A stretch of 64,000 nucleotides of DNA, from the NCBI RefSeq assembly GCF_019175345.1, contig NZ_CP077717.1, positions 2,327,644 to 2,391,643 on the forward strand, written 5' to 3'. The position numbers were made by a program, and so were the translations under genes. The DNA is from Saccharolobus shibatae B12. Lineage in GTDB: Archaea > Thermoproteota > Thermoprotei_A > Sulfolobales > Sulfolobaceae. The notes beneath the pieces were generated by a model. That model had not been told where the DNA came from. It searched no databases and was given only the letters and a program-made list of their open reading frames with translations. This document shows, in pieces, positions 42,145 to 54,816 of the stretch (within the stretch, counting starts at the first letter, position 1; every line of letters begins with the position of its first letter).

Positions 42145-43099
42145 TCCCTCTCACACTCTTTAGGGACTCGATTATTCCATTCAAATCTATCTTATCTTCT
42201 AAATATGTATCTATGAGAACATCGTTCTTAAAGAATATTCTCATAAAAGTCTTTCTTAAACTTAAACTAGAATATCTATATAGATCTAATAGCATTTTTT
42301 GAATTTTAATTCTTTTCTCTATAATACTGAGCTTATCGTTGAGAAACTCATCCAGATCTCTTTCTTTATATATAGCTTCAAAAGCGTACTCGGCTGAGAT
42401 AGCCGATGGTCTTATCCCTTCACCGCTTAGGGGGAAGACAAGTCCTCTTGCTTCACCTATCCTTAACTTCTTATTTTTGACACTCCCAATACTAATAGGG
42501 GCTCCTCTAACATCCTTAATTTCGAAATTCTTAAATTTCTTCCTCAAATAATAATAAAGTAATTCCTTTGAATTCTTATATTCCAAAAAACCAGCTCCTA
42601 TATTATATTCATTCTCTCTGCTAGGAAATATCCAATAAAAACCTGTATAACGAGTGTCGAATTCCAATATGGCCTCATCGTCAAACTCCTCAGTCTCTAT
42701 TATGGCTCTAGTAGTATAAACTACCTCTCTATCCATTGGATAAGGTCCTCTACTATCTATTACGTAATCAAAGTCTTTAATATTAAGATCGTGAGTCACT
42801 ATTATTTTTGAACTCTTTCGCATATCATTTATCCATTTCCACTTATCTATAACCAGCCACTTAGTATGCCTATATTCAACATCGTAAGTTTTTTCCCCAT
42901 CTGTATAGAAGGAGAACCTCTTTATACCAAACGTTTCATTCCAATTAAAGGGGGGAGTATAAACGTTTGGGACTATATCTCCACATGGTTTAACGTAGTG
43001 TTGGTTAATATCAAAGATTGTAACTTCATTACTAATTCTTGAAAGTAAGTATGCCAAAGTAGAACCTGCTACTCCTCCTCCCAGAATTGCTATTCTCAT
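42104..43099 (-). CDS. FAD-dependent oxidoreductase, geranylgeranyl reductase family
   Basis: A 331-residue flavoprotein. The N-terminal Rossmann motif is [18 protein letters not shown], with the acidic residue in VTIFDIN, followed by [12 protein letters not shown], the PxxYxW/CG-type segment of the geranylgeranyl reductase family. [18 protein letters not shown] and [20 protein letters not shown] form the later FAD and substrate regions. Members saturate isoprenoid chains of archaeal lipids. This one is shorter than the main lipid enzyme, so its substrate is uncertain. It is divergent from valS. Confidence 0.8.
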   Translation of the reverse strand: MRIAILGGGVAGSTLAYLLSRISNEVTIFDINQHYVKPCGDIVPNVYTPPFNWNETFGIKRFSFYTDGEKTYDVEYRHTKWLVIDKWKWINDMRKSSKIIVTHDLNIKDFDYVIDSRGPYPMDREVVYTTRAIIETEEFDDEAILEFDTRYTGFYWIFPSRENEYNIGAGFLEYKNSKELLYYYLRKKFKNFEIKDVRGAPISIGSVKNKKLRIGEARGLVFPLSGEGIRPSAISAEYAFEAIYKERDLDEFLNDKLSIIEKRIKIQKMLLDLYRYSSLSLRKTFMRIFFKNDVLIDTYLEDKIDLNGIIESLKSVRGNGSIVRKFEEQEK

Positions 43100-43164
43100 T
43101 ACGAAATTTTATAAGCTATTCGAATTTATATTTATATAAAATCGTCTGTATAGGTGGTCAGTTA

Positions 43165-45615
43165 TTGTTAAACCAAGATGAGATTTTAAAGAAGATGGAA
43201 GAATGGCCAAAACATTATAATCCTAAGGAAATCGAGGAAAAATGGCAAAAGATATGGTTAAGTGAAGAATATTGGAGGGACGTATTTAGATTCAGAGATG
43301 AGGACGATAAATCACCGAGATTTGTTATTGATACTCCTCCTCCTTTTACCAGTGGAGAACTTCATATGGGACATGCATATTGGGTTACAATAGCTGATAC
43401 TATAGGTAGGTTTAAGAGATTAGAAGGATATAATGTATTATTACCTCAGGGATGGGATACACAAGGTTTACCAACTGAACTAAAAGTACAATACAGGTTA
43501 GGAATTCCAAAAGATAATAGGCAACTATTTCTCCAAAAATGTATAGAATGGACAGAAGATATGATTAAGAAAATGAAAGAAGCAATGATTAGACTAGGAT
43601 ATAGACCAGAATGGGAAAGGTTTGAATATAAGACCTATGAACCAAAATATAGAAAGATTATTCAAAAAAGTCTCATTGACATGTATAAAACGAAGTTAAT
43701 AGAGATGAGAGAAGGACCAGTAATTTGGTGCCCTAAATGTGAGACTGCTTTAGCACAAAGTGAAGTAGGTTACTTAGAGAAAGATGGAATTCTTGCCTAT
43801 ATAAAGTTCCCATTAAAGGAAGGAGGAGAAATAATTATAGCTACAACTAGGCCGGAACTACTAGCTGCAACTCAAGCTGTGGCCGTAAATCCAAATGATG
43901 AGAGATATAAGAGTTTCGTAGGAAAAACTGCAATAGTACCAGTGTTTAATATTGAGGTAAAAATAATATCTGACTCAGACGTGGAGAAGGAATTCGGAAC
44001 TGGAGCAGTAATGATAAGTACCTATGGTGATCCCCAAGATATAAAATGGCAATTGAAATACAACTTACCGACAAGGGTTATAGTGGACGAAAAAGGAAGG
44101 ATGATAAATACAAATGGTATACTTGATGGGTTGAAAATTGAACAAGCAAGAAATAAAATGATTGAAATCCTAAAGACTAAAGGGTATCTCGTAAACGTAG
44201 AGAAAATAAAACATAATGTACTGTCGCATGTTGAGAGAAGTGATTGTCTGTCTCCAGTAGAATTCTTAGTCAAAAAGCAAATATACATTAAAGTTCTAGA
44301 TAAGAAACAAAAATTGCTAGAAGAATACAAAAAGATGAAATTTAAGCCAGCTAGAATGTCCTATTATCTTGAGGATTGGATAAAGAGTATAGAGTGGGAT
44401 TGGAATATAACTAGGCAAAGAATTTATGGTACTCCATTGCCATTCTGGTACTGCGAAAATGGGCATTTAACACCAGCTAGAGAAGAAAATTTACCAATAG
44501 ATCCTATCAAAACTAGCCCACCATCAGAGAAATGTCCATTGTGCGGATTACAGCTTAAACCAGTTACCGATGTCGCAGACGTGTGGATTGATTCTAGCGT
44601 AACAGTTCTTTTCCTAACCAAGTTCTATGAAGATAAAAACGTTTTCAACAAAACTTTTCCAGCATCACTAAGACTTCAAGGTACTGACATAATTAGGACT
44701 TGGCTATTCTATACCTTCTTTAGAACTTTAATGTTAGCTAATAATATACCTTTTACCACAGTCCTTGTTAATGGTCAAGTCCTTGGTCCAGATGGAACCA
44801 GAATGAGTAAAAGCAAGGGAAATGTGGTATCGCCATTGGATAGAGTTGATGAATTTGGAGCAGATGCAATTAGAATGGCACTTCTTGATGCAAGCATCGG
44901 CGATGATTTTCCATTTAAATGGGATATAGTAAAGGGAAAAAGAATGTTATTGCAGAAATTATGGAATGCGAGTAGATTAGTATACCCCTTCATAGCGAAT
45001 CAAAGACTTGATAAACCTGAGAGCCTACATATAGTAGATAAATGGATTTTACAAGAACATAAGAAATTTGTAATAAAGGCAATAAACGCATATGAGAACT
45101 ACGACTTTTACTTGGTACTTCAAGAACTCTATAGCTATTTCTGGGAGATCATAGCTGATGAATATTTAGAAATGATAAAACATAGATTATTCGAAGACGA
45201 TAAGTCTGCAAAATATACTATACAAAGGATAATAAGAGATATAATTGTATTACTACATCCTATTGCACCCCATATAACAGAGGAAATCTATTCTAGGTTA
45301 TTTGGTTATAAGAAGAGTATTCTCCTAGAAGAATTGCCTAAAGTGGATGATATCGAAGAGGATAAAAGAGTAGGAGAACTTGGGGAAGTAATAAAGAAAA
45401 CAAACTCTCTAATAAGATCAGAGAAGATTAAGAATAGATTATCAATGAATACCCAAGTTAGCGTAAAATTATATGCAAATAGACAATTTATTGAGTTAAT
45501 TAATGAGGTAAAAGAGGACATAATGAAGACGCTAAAGATAACTAACCTTGAACTAATAGAATCAACTGAAGAAAAAGTGGAAATTGAACCTGCTAATCAG
45601 ACCATGGGAGTTTAG
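43165..45615 (+). CDS. valS: Valyl-tRNA synthetase
   Basis: Class I synthetase charging tRNA-Val, 816 residues. [15 protein letters not shown] holds the HIGH motif and [14 protein letters not shown] the KMSKS motif. The editing domain (about 190-330; [15 protein letters not shown]) and the anticodon-binding helical domain are present. A zinc knuckle [13 protein letters not shown] and a second CPLCG pair are visible. I start at TTG 43165, six bases after AGGTGGT; the longer frame back to 43087 runs into the divergent flavoprotein and has no support. It is convergent with the aminotransferase. Confidence 0.95.
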   Translation: MLNQDEILKKMEEWPKHYNPKEIEEKWQKIWLSEEYWRDVFRFRDEDDKSPRFVIDTPPPFTSGELHMGHAYWVTIADTIGRFKRLEGYNVLLPQGWDTQGLPTELKVQYRLGIPKDNRQLFLQKCIEWTEDMIKKMKEAMIRLGYRPEWERFEYKTYEPKYRKIIQKSLIDMYKTKLIEMREGPVIWCPKCETALAQSEVGYLEKDGILAYIKFPLKEGGEIIIATTRPELLAATQAVAVNPNDERYKSFVGKTAIVPVFNIEVKIISDSDVEKEFGTGAVMISTYGDPQDIKWQLKYNLPTRVIVDEKGRMINTNGILDGLKIEQARNKMIEILKTKGYLVNVEKIKHNVLSHVERSDCLSPVEFLVKKQIYIKVLDKKQKLLEEYKKMKFKPARMSYYLEDWIKSIEWDWNITRQRIYGTPLPFWYCENGHLTPAREENLPIDPIKTSPPSEKCPLCGLQLKPVTDVADVWIDSSVTVLFLTKFYEDKNVFNKTFPASLRLQGTDIIRTWLFYTFFRTLMLANNIPFTTVLVNGQVLGPDGTRMSKSKGNVVSPLDRVDEFGADAIRMALLDASIGDDFPFKWDIVKGKRMLLQKLWNASRLVYPFIANQRLDKPESLHIVDKWILQEHKKFVIKAINAYENYDFYLVLQELYSYFWEIIADEYLEMIKHRLFEDDKSAKYTIQRIIRDIIVLLHPIAPHITEEIYSRLFGYKKSILLEELPKVDDIEEDKRVGELGEVIKKTNSLIRSEKIKNRLSMNTQVSVKLYANRQFIELINEVKEDIMKTLKITNLELIESTEEKVEIEPANQTMGV

Positions 45616-45646
45616 CTCATCAATCTTACTATCGGGAATTCATCAT
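45597..45646 (-). ncRNA. Weak C/D box sRNA candidate, valS/aspC 3' ends
   Basis: On the minus strand, box C ATGATGA (45646-45640), a 12-base guide, a three-base spacer before C' ATGAGCT (45620-45614), a 13-base guide, and box D CTGA (45600-45597). C and D are exact and spacing is right, but D' (AAGA) and C' are poor. It overlaps the ends of both convergent genes. Chance occurrence in AT-rich DNA is quite possible. Confidence 0.3.
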
Positions 45647-46837
45647 CTGTTCTGCAAACTCTCTAATTTTTTGTACACCCTCTCTAATAACTTCTTCGTT
45701 TACGGCAAAACTTAGTCTTAAAAATTCCTTACCTATATTTAATGGAAAGACTTCACCAGGTATTGTGACTATACCTTTTTCTTCAATTAGCTTTATTGCA
45801 AATGACTTAACGTCGAGCCCACTTATTTTTAGTAACTTACTAACATTTGGGAACATATAGAATGCTCCATTTGGTTTAGACACTTCAATTCCTTTAACCT
45901 TAATAAGCTCATCATACATTACGTCTCGTCTCTTCTTAAATAGCTTTACCATTTCGTTGACCTCGTCGAAAGTATCAAAGGCTTTTACGGCAGCTTTTTG
46001 TACAAAACTTGTAGGGGCAGTGTATATGTTAGCAGCCAAAACTCCCATTTTCTGGATAATTTCGCGCTTAGCTACAATATAACCTAATCTCCATCCAGTC
46101 ATTGAGAAAGTCTTACTAAATCCATTAACGTAAATCAAGAAATCTCTCCAATCCGAGTCTTCAAGAGTACTTCTCATCTTACCTTCATACACAAAGTTAT
46201 CATAAATTTCATCGGATAGTAAGATAATTTTATTATCCCTACTTATATCTACAATTTTCTTAACATCGTTAGGAGAAAATAGAGTACCAGTCGGATTATG
46301 AGGATTATTGAATACTATCATTTTGGTTCTTTTTGATATTTTAGACTGTAGTTCATCTACATCTATTGAGAATCCTTCTTCTCTACTCCACTTTAAATTA
46401 GTATATATTGGTTTTCCTCCGAGTAACTTAACAACCTCAGCGTAAGAGTAGAATGAGGGATCTGGAAGTATTACCTCATCGCCAGGATTAATGTATAGTA
46501 TAAAGACTAGGAAAAGCGCAGGCTTAGCACCAGGTGTAACTATCACTTCCTCCTTCTTTACGTCAGCACCATATCTAGTATTAAGATATTGAGCTATTTT
46601 TTCCCTTAATTCATCAATACCGAATGCTGAAGTGTAGAAAGTGAAGCCTTGATCTAGAGCCTCTTTTGCAGCATCCCTTATACGTTTAAATGTAGGTAAA
46701 TCTGGCTGTCCTATCCCAAAATCGATAATTTTAATCTTCTTAGTCTTCTCCACATTTCTAGCGATTTCCTTATACAATAAAGTAGTCTCTCCAGTAACTT
46801 GCGACATATTTTCGTTGAAGTCTAGTAGTGAGACCAC
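45629..46837 (-). CDS. aspC: Aspartate aminotransferase (class I/II)
   Basis: PLP enzyme interconverting aspartate/oxaloacetate with glutamate/2-oxoglutarate. At 402 residues it equals the length of the characterised S. solfataricus enzyme. [27 protein letters not shown], and the PLP lysine in [18 protein letters not shown] are clear, as is the C-terminal [11 protein letters not shown] with the substrate Arg. It follows trpC by 18 bases, so it may be transcribed with the trp operon. Aromatic transamination is possible but not shown. Confidence 0.92.
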   Translation of the reverse strand: MVSLLDFNENMSQVTGETTLLYKEIARNVEKTKKIKIIDFGIGQPDLPTFKRIRDAAKEALDQGFTFYTSAFGIDELREKIAQYLNTRYGADVKKEEVIVTPGAKPALFLVFILYINPGDEVILPDPSFYSYAEVVKLLGGKPIYTNLKWSREEGFSIDVDELQSKISKRTKMIVFNNPHNPTGTLFSPNDVKKIVDISRDNKIILLSDEIYDNFVYEGKMRSTLEDSDWRDFLIYVNGFSKTFSMTGWRLGYIVAKREIIQKMGVLAANIYTAPTSFVQKAAVKAFDTFDEVNEMVKLFKKRRDVMYDELIKVKGIEVSKPNGAFYMFPNVSKLLKISGLDVKSFAIKLIEEKGIVTIPGEVFPLNIGKEFLRLSFAVNEEVIREGVQKIREFAEQMMNSR

Positions 46838-46855
46838 AAGTGTATATGAAGAACG

Positions 46856-47605
<750 letters not shown>

Positions 47606-48193
47606 TTATACTCTATTCAAGAAATTATAAAGTATCTTATATCCCAATGAGGTTCCAACACTCTCTGGATGAAATTGAACACCGTATATTGGGTATTCTT
47701 CATGATGTATTGCCATTATCTCATTATCCTCAGCGGATATTGCATCGATAATTAGAGGTCTATGAACCTCGTCCACAACAAGACTATGATATCTGGTAGC
47801 TTTAAACTCCTTAGCAATGCCGTAATATAGTGGAAGTGGAGAGTCGTTTACTATAATTATGTTACTTATTTTTCCATGAAATACTTTTCTAGCTCTTCTT
47901 ATCTTAGCTCCAAATGCATAACCTATAGCTTGATGACCTAGACAAACTCCTAGTATTGGAGTTTTTTTGCCTAGATATTTGATAACATTCAATGACACTC
48001 CTATATCTTCTCGTTTTTCTGGTGTCCCTGGTCCTGGTGAAATTATAATCCTATCTGGGTCTATTCTCTCTATTCCTTTTATACTTATTTCATCATTTCT
48101 GATAACTATTGGATAACTCCCTAATTCTCCTACTATTTGAGCTATATTGTAAACAAAACTATCATAATTATCTATTATCAGGGTTAGATCCAT
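47606..48193 (-). CDS. trpG: Anthranilate synthase glutaminase subunit
   Basis: Supplies ammonia to TrpE. It is a 195-residue class I glutamine amidotransferase with [14 protein letters not shown] (nucleophile Cys), the oxyanion loop [10 protein letters not shown], and the catalytic His/Glu in [12 protein letters not shown]. The 5' end abuts the trpE stop with no gap. Order within the operon is trpB-A-D-F-E-G-C. Confidence 0.95.
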   Translation of the reverse strand: MDLTLIIDNYDSFVYNIAQIVGELGSYPIVIRNDEISIKGIERIDPDRIIISPGPGTPEKREDIGVSLNVIKYLGKKTPILGVCLGHQAIGYAFGAKIRRARKVFHGKISNIIIVNDSPLPLYYGIAKEFKATRYHSLVVDEVHRPLIIDAISAEDNEIMAIHHEEYPIYGVQFHPESVGTSLGYKILYNFLNRV

Positions 48194-49459
48194 TTAACTC
48201 ACCCCTATTGCTGTTTTTAGTGCTTTTAGTTTATGTTCAGTTTCGAAATATTCAGATTCTGGATTAGAGTCATATACTATACCAGCACCAGCATGTATTC
48301 GTAACAATTCTTTGTTCAGAAATGCAGTTCTTATGGCTATTGCGAACTCTGCGTTACCATCAGCTGAGATAAAGCCTACAGCACCAGCATAGGGACCTCT
48401 TTTGTACTCCTCTAACGTTTCAATTATATTCATTGCCATTGGTTTTGGTGCTCCGCTCACTGTACCCGCTGGGAAAGTAGCTGATAAAACGTTTAATGCA
48501 TTATACTTCTTCTTTAAAGTCCCAATCACTTTTGATACTATATGTTGGACATGACTATACTTCTCTACATACATTAATTCTGGTACTCTCACAGTTCCGG
48601 GTACACATACTTTACCTAGATCATTTCTAGCCAAATCAACCAACATTAAGTGCTCAGCCTTATCCTTTTCTGAGTTCATCAATTCCAATTCCAATTTAAG
48701 GTCTTCTTCTTGATCAGACCCCCTAGGTCTAGTGCCAGCTATTGGATAGGTTTCGACAATATTATCTTGAACTCTGAAAAGTAATTCGGGGCTGGATCCT
48801 ATTAAGTATTTTTCATCAAATTTAAGATAGAACATGTAAGGAGAGGGATTTATTCTTCTGAGATTATAATATATTCTTAATGGATCTCCACTAAATAAAT
48901 ATCTATAAAATCTAGATAATACGACCTGAAATATATAACCCGATCTTATATACTCTAGCGATTCAGAAACAATCTTCTCATAGTTGTTCTTATTAAGAGA
49001 TTCATCATAAAAGCTTATTTTAAACTCCCCTATATCCCCACATCCGCCTACAGAGCTTAAATCGGCATTAACGTATACTTTGCCCTCATTATGATCGTAG
49101 ATTATGATATTGTCTGGAATAAAGAATTCCGCATAAGGCCAATCTTCAGCTGCTGGCTTTAAGTCCCTTATTTTCTCCCAAAATCTTACTGCATCATAGC
49201 TTATGTAACCTATCATGCCTCCTTTAAATAAACCCGGTATATCTACTAATTTCAAATCTTTCAAATAACTATTAAGAATATTTACCGGATCATCATGAAT
49301 TCTCAGATACCCATTAGTTGACCAAGCTATCACACTATATCTCGCCTTATATTGAGGGCCACCTATGCTTTCTAGTAACCCAGCTACTTTAAAGTCCCTC
49401 TCTATGCATTTAAATACCTCAAATGGAGAGGCAAATTCACTTATCGGATGAACTTCCAT
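48194..49459 (-). CDS. trpE: Anthranilate synthase component I
   Basis: Converts chorismate and ammonia to anthranilate. The 421-residue protein has the chorismate-binding C-terminal region: [34 protein letters not shown], and [20 protein letters not shown], ending with [20 protein letters not shown]. The feedback element LLESIGG near residue 30 is present, so tryptophan inhibition is expected. It overlaps trpF by 23 bases. Confidence 0.95.
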   Translation of the reverse strand: MEVHPISEFASPFEVFKCIERDFKVAGLLESIGGPQYKARYSVIAWSTNGYLRIHDDPVNILNSYLKDLKLVDIPGLFKGGMIGYISYDAVRFWEKIRDLKPAAEDWPYAEFFIPDNIIIYDHNEGKVYVNADLSSVGGCGDIGEFKISFYDESLNKNNYEKIVSESLEYIRSGYIFQVVLSRFYRYLFSGDPLRIYYNLRRINPSPYMFYLKFDEKYLIGSSPELLFRVQDNIVETYPIAGTRPRGSDQEEDLKLELELMNSEKDKAEHLMLVDLARNDLGKVCVPGTVRVPELMYVEKYSHVQHIVSKVIGTLKKKYNALNVLSATFPAGTVSGAPKPMAMNIIETLEEYKRGPYAGAVGFISADGNAEFAIAIRTAFLNKELLRIHAGAGIVYDSNPESEYFETEHKLKALKTAIGVS

Positions 49460-50051
49460 ATTTTACCATCTCAACTATTTTTTTCACTATATTAATATCC
49501 TTTTTGCCAGGATAAATCTCTATACTACTGGAAATATCAAGCCATGCAGGATTTAGATTGATAAAGTTAGAAATATTATCTATACTTATTTTTCCACCTA
49601 CGCCTAGGTGAGGGTAATCCTTAAGGAAACTCGATGCAACGTTATAATCAACGCCTACGCCTTTCTTTACGGAATCTATTAATACCATATCCACAGTATC
49701 TATAGCCTTCTCTAGGTATTTCTTATACTCGAAGGACGCTGGTACATATAATATAATTCTTTTTCTAAAATCGTACAATTTAAGCAATTCTAATTCCGAA
49801 TCGTCTAATACTCTATGTATCTGTAAATAATCTGATATTGATAATTCTTTTTCTATTTCACTCATTAAAATATTAACTTTCACATTAACTATCGGTTTTT
49901 CAGTATATCTTCTAACAAATGTTAAGAACTCGCTCTTTACGAATCTTTGACTTATGGCGTCAGTTATTATTCCTATATAATCCACATTAAGTTTTGAGAG
50001 CTCTATGATATCTGATAACGTTGCGTTACCGCATATCTTTAGTTTAACCAC
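49437..50051 (-). CDS. trpF: Phosphoribosylanthranilate isomerase
   Basis: Third step of tryptophan synthesis, an Amadori rearrangement in a TIM barrel. The 204 residues start [26 protein letters not shown] with the catalytic Cys, and carry the phosphate-loop [15 protein letters not shown] and the Asp in [12 protein letters not shown]. The start is GTG 50051, inside the last codons of trpD (8-base overlap). Sequence is diverged from bacterial TrpF, but context is decisive. Confidence 0.92.
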   Translation of the reverse strand: MVKLKICGNATLSDIIELSKLNVDYIGIITDAISQRFVKSEFLTFVRRYTEKPIVNVKVNILMSEIEKELSISDYLQIHRVLDDSELELLKLYDFRKRIILYVPASFEYKKYLEKAIDTVDMVLIDSVKKGVGVDYNVASSFLKDYPHLGVGGKISIDNISNFINLNPAWLDISSSIEIYPGKKDINIVKKIVEMVKYGSSSDK

Positions 50052-51067
50052 TACTCTTCACCATTATCGTTTTCAGTTTGGTTAGATCTCCATTAAGTGA
50101 GATTATCTCATTTAATTTATTTACGGAATTTTCTATCAAATACTTAGCGTACTCATAACCTTCCTTAAAATCGCTCACTTTATCTAATGCAAAAAGCGCA
50201 ACTGCGGTGTTTATCTTAATGAATTCAGCTACATGTTCATCTTTACCTAGAAATGCCCTAACTATTTTTATTGCTGAATCCTCAGCAGAATTTACTATTA
50301 ACTTATCTATTGGAATTGATGATATACCGAAATCAGTTACGTCAAACTTGACTTCTTCTATACCGCGCTTACTTACTATCTTCATAAAAGTTTTTCCTAT
50401 CGGACTTACCTCATCTATGCCTGGCTCTCCATGTACTAAAATTACTTTATTGAAATCTAATTCATACGCGCTTTTTGACAATAAATCCAAATGATCTTTA
50501 GAAAACACTCCCATTAACTGATACTTCGCATTGGCTGGATTAGTCAATGGACCTAGAACATTGAAAATAGTTCTGATCCCTAAAGTTTTTCTCACATTGG
50601 CAACGTTCTTCATTGCAGGATGATAGTACTGTGCGAAGAGGAAAACGAAATTCGTTTTGTGGACTAATTCTTTTGCTCTTTCTGGTGGAACTATAATATT
50701 ATAACCTAAAGCTTCAAGAACATCAGCACTACCACTTTTACCACTTACTGCCCTATTACCGTGTTTGGCAACTGGATTAATTAAACTCAATAGGATTGCA
50801 GATGCGGTACTAACGTTTACTGTTCCTAATCCGTCGCCACCTGTACCAGCTGTGTCTATTGCGTTGGGTACGTCTATTTTGATTGCTAATTCTCTCATTG
50901 CTCTGGCAAAACCTACTATTTCATTTTTACTTTCACCTTTCATTCTTAGCGCTACTAAAATTGCTGATACTAAAATCTCTGGAACTTCTCCTCTAATTAT
51001 AGCCTTAGCTAATTCTTCAGCCTCATCAATTTCCAAATCTGATTTATTTATGAGTTTTTTAAGAATA

Positions 51068-51081
<14 letters not shown>
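50044..51081 (-). CDS. trpD: Anthranilate phosphoribosyltransferase
   Basis: Second step: transfers phosphoribosyl from PRPP to anthranilate. The 345-residue protein has the Gly-rich [44 protein letters not shown], and the acidic metal site in [15 protein letters not shown]. Length and motifs match the crystallised S. solfataricus enzyme as I remember it. It overlaps trpA by 14 bases and trpF by 8. Confidence 0.95.
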
Positions 51082-51791
<710 letters not shown>

Positions 51792-51799
<8 letters not shown>

Positions 51800-53069
51800 T
51801 TCCATTCAACCTTTTCATCATGGATTCGTAATTTGATAGATCCAACAATCCATGTCCACTTAGATTAAAGACGATGACTTTTCTCTCATTATTCTTCCTA
51901 GCTTCTATAGCTTCATCGACCACTGCCTTTATTGCATGGGCTGATTCTGGAGCTGGTACAATACCTTGATTCTCCATAAATATCTTAGCGGCTTCGAAAA
52001 TCTCCCTTTCATTATATTCTCTCCATTCCACAATACCCTCCTTTGCTAACAAACTTAATGTTGGGGCTACACCATGATATCTTAATCCGCCTGCATATAT
52101 TGGCGGAGGAACGTAATCTTTACCTAAAGTTATCATTTTCACTAAAGGTAATAATCCAGCAGAGTCTGGAAAATCGTACTTATATTCACCTTTACTAAAC
52201 TTTGGAATTTCTGCAGAACTTACTGCAATGTAACGTTTGCCTTTCTTGTTTCCGATAAAGGGATATGTAAAACCACCAAAATTGCTTCCACCTCCTACAC
52301 ATCCAATTAGAATATCAGCGTCTTCTCCTAACAAATCCAATTGAGTAATAGTCTCTTGACCAATAACGCTTTGATGCAAAAGTACTACATCTAAAACGCT
52401 ACCTACTAAATATCTAAATTCGTTCTTAAGGGCATACTCTATTGCCTCACTCATTGCTATACCTAATGATCCAGGATGCTGTGGATTTGTCTCTAATATC
52501 TTCTTACCGTATTCAGTTAAGTTTGTGGGACTTGCATAAACATTAGCCCCATATAATTGCATTATGCTCCTTCTCATCGGTTTTTGCTCATAACTTACCT
52601 TTACCATGAAGATAGTACTTTTCATATTATACATACTAGCTGCAAGTGCTACTGCAGTTCCCCATTGACCTGCTCCAGTTTCAGTAACTACGTGGTCAAT
52701 TCCCTCTTCTTTTGCGAAATACGCTTGAGGAATTGCTGTATTTATCTTATGAGATCCAGTAGGTGTAGCGCCTTCGTATTTAAAGTAGATTCTTGCTGGT
52801 GTCTTTAAGTAGTCCTCTAATCTTTTAGCTCTAAATAATGGAGTTGGTCTTCCTATCGATAAATATCTATCTCTTACTTCCTCAGGGATCTTTATGTACC
52901 TTTCTATTGTGAATTGTTGCCTTAATACTTCCTTAGGTAGTATACTTCTTAATAAATCAATTCTCGAGAAATCTGCCCCTTGTGGATCCCTTGGAGGAGG
53001 CAAGGGTTTAGGCAGATCGGGAATTATATTGTACCAGTACTTAGGCAAAATCTCGTCTTCTTTTACCAT
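51792..53069 (-). CDS. trpB: Tryptophan synthase beta subunit, TrpB2 type
   Basis: Condenses indole with serine (or O-phosphoserine) using PLP. The PLP lysine is in [22 protein letters not shown], with [17 protein letters not shown] and [11 protein letters not shown] binding phosphate. The N-terminal extension with [10 protein letters not shown] and the length of 425 mark it as TrpB2, the form found in crenarchaeal trp operons, not the common TrpB1. Some TrpB2 enzymes use O-phosphoserine. It is the first gene of the operon and is probably leaderless. Confidence 0.94.
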
Positions 53070-53092
53070 TGGTACATCAAAAGCACCGATAC

Positions 53093-53124
53093 ATTATAAA
53101 CGTTTTTACCTTATAAACTTTTAG
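53093..53124 (-). promoter_or_regulatory. Two TATA-like elements before trpB
   Basis: Read on the plus strand, TTATAAACGTTTTT (53094-53107) and TTATAAACTTTTAG (53111-53124) are near copies 17 bases apart. On the minus strand each presents a TTTATAA box. The nearer one places initiation at about the trpB ATG (53069); the farther one overlaps the acyP stop region. Confidence 0.45.
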
Positions 53125-53390
53125 TATGTTTCGAAATCCTCAAATTCTCCCTTATATTCACTAAACGAGAAATCTACCTTCTCTACTTCAGCTGCTGGTG
53201 GACCTTGCTTAATACGTTCCAATAATTTACTTAACGCTTCCTCATAACCTTCCGCAACCACTTCTACCGAACCATCGGGTAAATTCTTAGCATACCCCTT
53301 TATACCTAACCTTATAGCGTGAATTTGGACAAATTTTCTAAAACCAACACCTTGCACTAGCCCATACACGCGAGCGTACATGCGCTTTAG
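53121..53390 (-). CDS. acyP: Acylphosphatase
   Basis: Hydrolyses acylphosphates. The 89-residue domain starts at ATG 53390. The catalytic residues are R19 in [11 protein letters not shown] and N37 in [19 protein letters not shown] lies seven bases before this ATG, a strong ribosome binding site. The characterised S. solfataricus enzyme is listed with an extra N-terminal stretch ([10 protein letters not shown]). Here that stretch is still encoded upstream but is out of frame by one base, so it cannot be part of this protein. GTG 53399 would add three residues. Confidence 0.92.
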   Translation of the reverse strand, partial: LKRMYARVYGLVQGVGFRKFVQIHAIRLGIKGYAKNLPDGSVEVVAEGYEEALSKLLERIKQGPPAAEVEKVDFSFSEYKGEFEDFETY

Positions 53391-53427
53391 CATTTTCACA
53401 CACCTCAGTGTCGCTCCACTTCTTCAC
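53391..53427 (-). other. Out-of-frame relic of acyP N-terminal extension
   Basis: From GTG 53427 the minus strand reads [10 protein letters not shown], almost the N-terminal extension of the S. solfataricus acylphosphatase, but an extra A in a GAAAATG run just before the acyP ATG puts it in a different frame from the enzyme. It also contains the GAGGTG ribosome binding site of the shorter form. Confidence 0.6.
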
Positions 53428-53485
53428 AGATCTGTTTTTCCCTTTCATCACAACATATTTTATCTAGTTATTTAACTTAAAGTTG

Positions 53486-54565
53486 ATGATTCGAGTAGCA
53501 ATAGCCGGCTTAGGTAATTGCGCATCAATGTTAATTCAAGGAATAGAATATTATAAGTCAAAAGGCGATAATTATTATGAGGGATTAATTACTCCAATAA
53601 TTGGGGGTTATAAAATTACCGATATAGAGATTGTAGCAGCATTCGACGTTTCAAAAAATAAAATAGGAAAGGATCTTGCAGAGGCCATATTTCAACCTCC
53701 AAATATTACACCAAAGATAGTAAATATGGAGAAGAAAGGAGTAAAGGTAAGTGCGGGACCCGTTCTTGATGGTGTAGCCCAACATATGACTAACGTTTTT
53801 AATCCTACTTATGATGGCACATTGGAAAAAGCATTAGATGAATTAAAAGCTAGCAAAACAGAAATTCTACTTAATTTATTGCCTGTTGGAAGTGAAAATG
53901 CGACGAGGACATATGCAAATATAGCACTAATGGCAGGAACTGCGTTTATAAACGCAATACCCGTGTTTATTGCTAGTGATCCTTCAGGTTACTTTCCTAA
54001 TAAATTCAAAGAGAAAAACTTGCCATTAGCAGGTGATGATATTAAGAGTCAATTAGGGGCTACCATATTCCATAGGTCAATTACTTCACTCTTCAGACTG
54101 AGAGGGGTAAAAGTTGAGGAAACTTATCAATTAAATGTGGGCGGGAATACAGACTTTCTGAACATGAAGACAGAAGAAAGGCTAATATCTAAAAGAATAA
54201 GCAAAACAGAAGCAGTAACTAGCACACTAGATAACGGAGAGGTGATAAAAAGCGAGGGAAAAATAAGGATAGGGCCTAGCGATTATGTACCATTTTTAGG
54301 AAATACAAAAGTAGCCTACATTTACGTAAAAGGAAGCGCGTTTGCAGGTATGCCAATTAAAGTAGAAGCTTCCTTAGAGGTTGATGATAAGGCTAACTGT
54401 GCCGCAGTATTAGTAGATGTTATAAGGGCAGTTAAGGTTGCCTTGGATAGAAAGATAGGTGGTCCACTTGAAAAAGTATCTGCATTTTACTTTAAACACC
54501 CACCAATTCAGGCTAAAGACGACGAAGAAGCCTATAGATGGTTTAAAGAGTTCATTGAAATGTGA
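53486..54565 (+). CDS. ino1: Inositol-1-phosphate synthase
   Basis: NAD-dependent conversion of glucose 6-phosphate to myo-inositol 1-phosphate, the head-group precursor of Sulfolobus inositol lipids. The 359-residue archaeal form has [17 protein letters not shown] as the NAD loop, [18 protein letters not shown], and [23 protein letters not shown] with the conserved Lys/Asp site. ATG 53486 is preferred over TTG 53483. It is divergent from acyP and overlaps the cysteine-rich gene by 11 bases. Confidence 0.93.
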   Translation: MIRVAIAGLGNCASMLIQGIEYYKSKGDNYYEGLITPIIGGYKITDIEIVAAFDVSKNKIGKDLAEAIFQPPNITPKIVNMEKKGVKVSAGPVLDGVAQHMTNVFNPTYDGTLEKALDELKASKTEILLNLLPVGSENATRTYANIALMAGTAFINAIPVFIASDPSGYFPNKFKEKNLPLAGDDIKSQLGATIFHRSITSLFRLRGVKVEETYQLNVGGNTDFLNMKTEERLISKRISKTEAVTSTLDNGEVIKSEGKIRIGPSDYVPFLGNTKVAYIYVKGSAFAGMPIKVEASLEVDDKANCAAVLVDVIRAVKVALDRKIGGPLEKVSAFYFKHPPIQAKDDEEAYRWFKEFIEM

Positions 54566-54806
54566 AATCTGTGAAGAGAACATCTCATTTTTCACGTGTA
54601 ATTTATGTGGAAGGCAAGTGTGTAGTAATGATTACGTAATAGATAAAGGAATTTGTAAAGTTTGTGAAATGAGTCTATGCAAACTTTGTCAAAAACACTT
54701 GTCAATAGGCTCATGTGAAATCTGCGGAAATACAGTTTGTGAAGAATGCACAGCGTATTTCGATGGTGCTAGAAGAATATGTAAAAATTGTTATAATAAA
54801 AAATAA
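54555..54806 (+). CDS. Cysteine-rich zinc-binding protein, 83 aa
   Basis: An 83-residue protein with 15 cysteines, arranged mostly as CxxC pairs: C3/C6, C15/C18, C34/C37, C42/C45, C54/C57, C62/C65, C76/C79 plus C23. This suggests three or four zinc sites resembling stacked B-box/RING-like knuckles. I start it at TTG 54555, which overlaps the last codons of ino1; the same frame extends back to 54459 inside ino1 but loses family-like character. Function unknown; protein-protein or nucleic acid contacts are possible. Confidence 0.6.
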   Translation: MKCEICEENISFFTCNLCGRQVCSNDYVIDKGICKVCEMSLCKLCQKHLSIGSCEICGNTVCEECTAYFDGARRICKNCYNKK

Positions 54807-54816
54807 TAAAAATTAT

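Noticed and set aside
43087..43164. Longer valS start
   Set aside because: It overlaps the divergent flavoprotein gene; TTG 43165 has a good ribosome binding site and gives the usual N-terminus.
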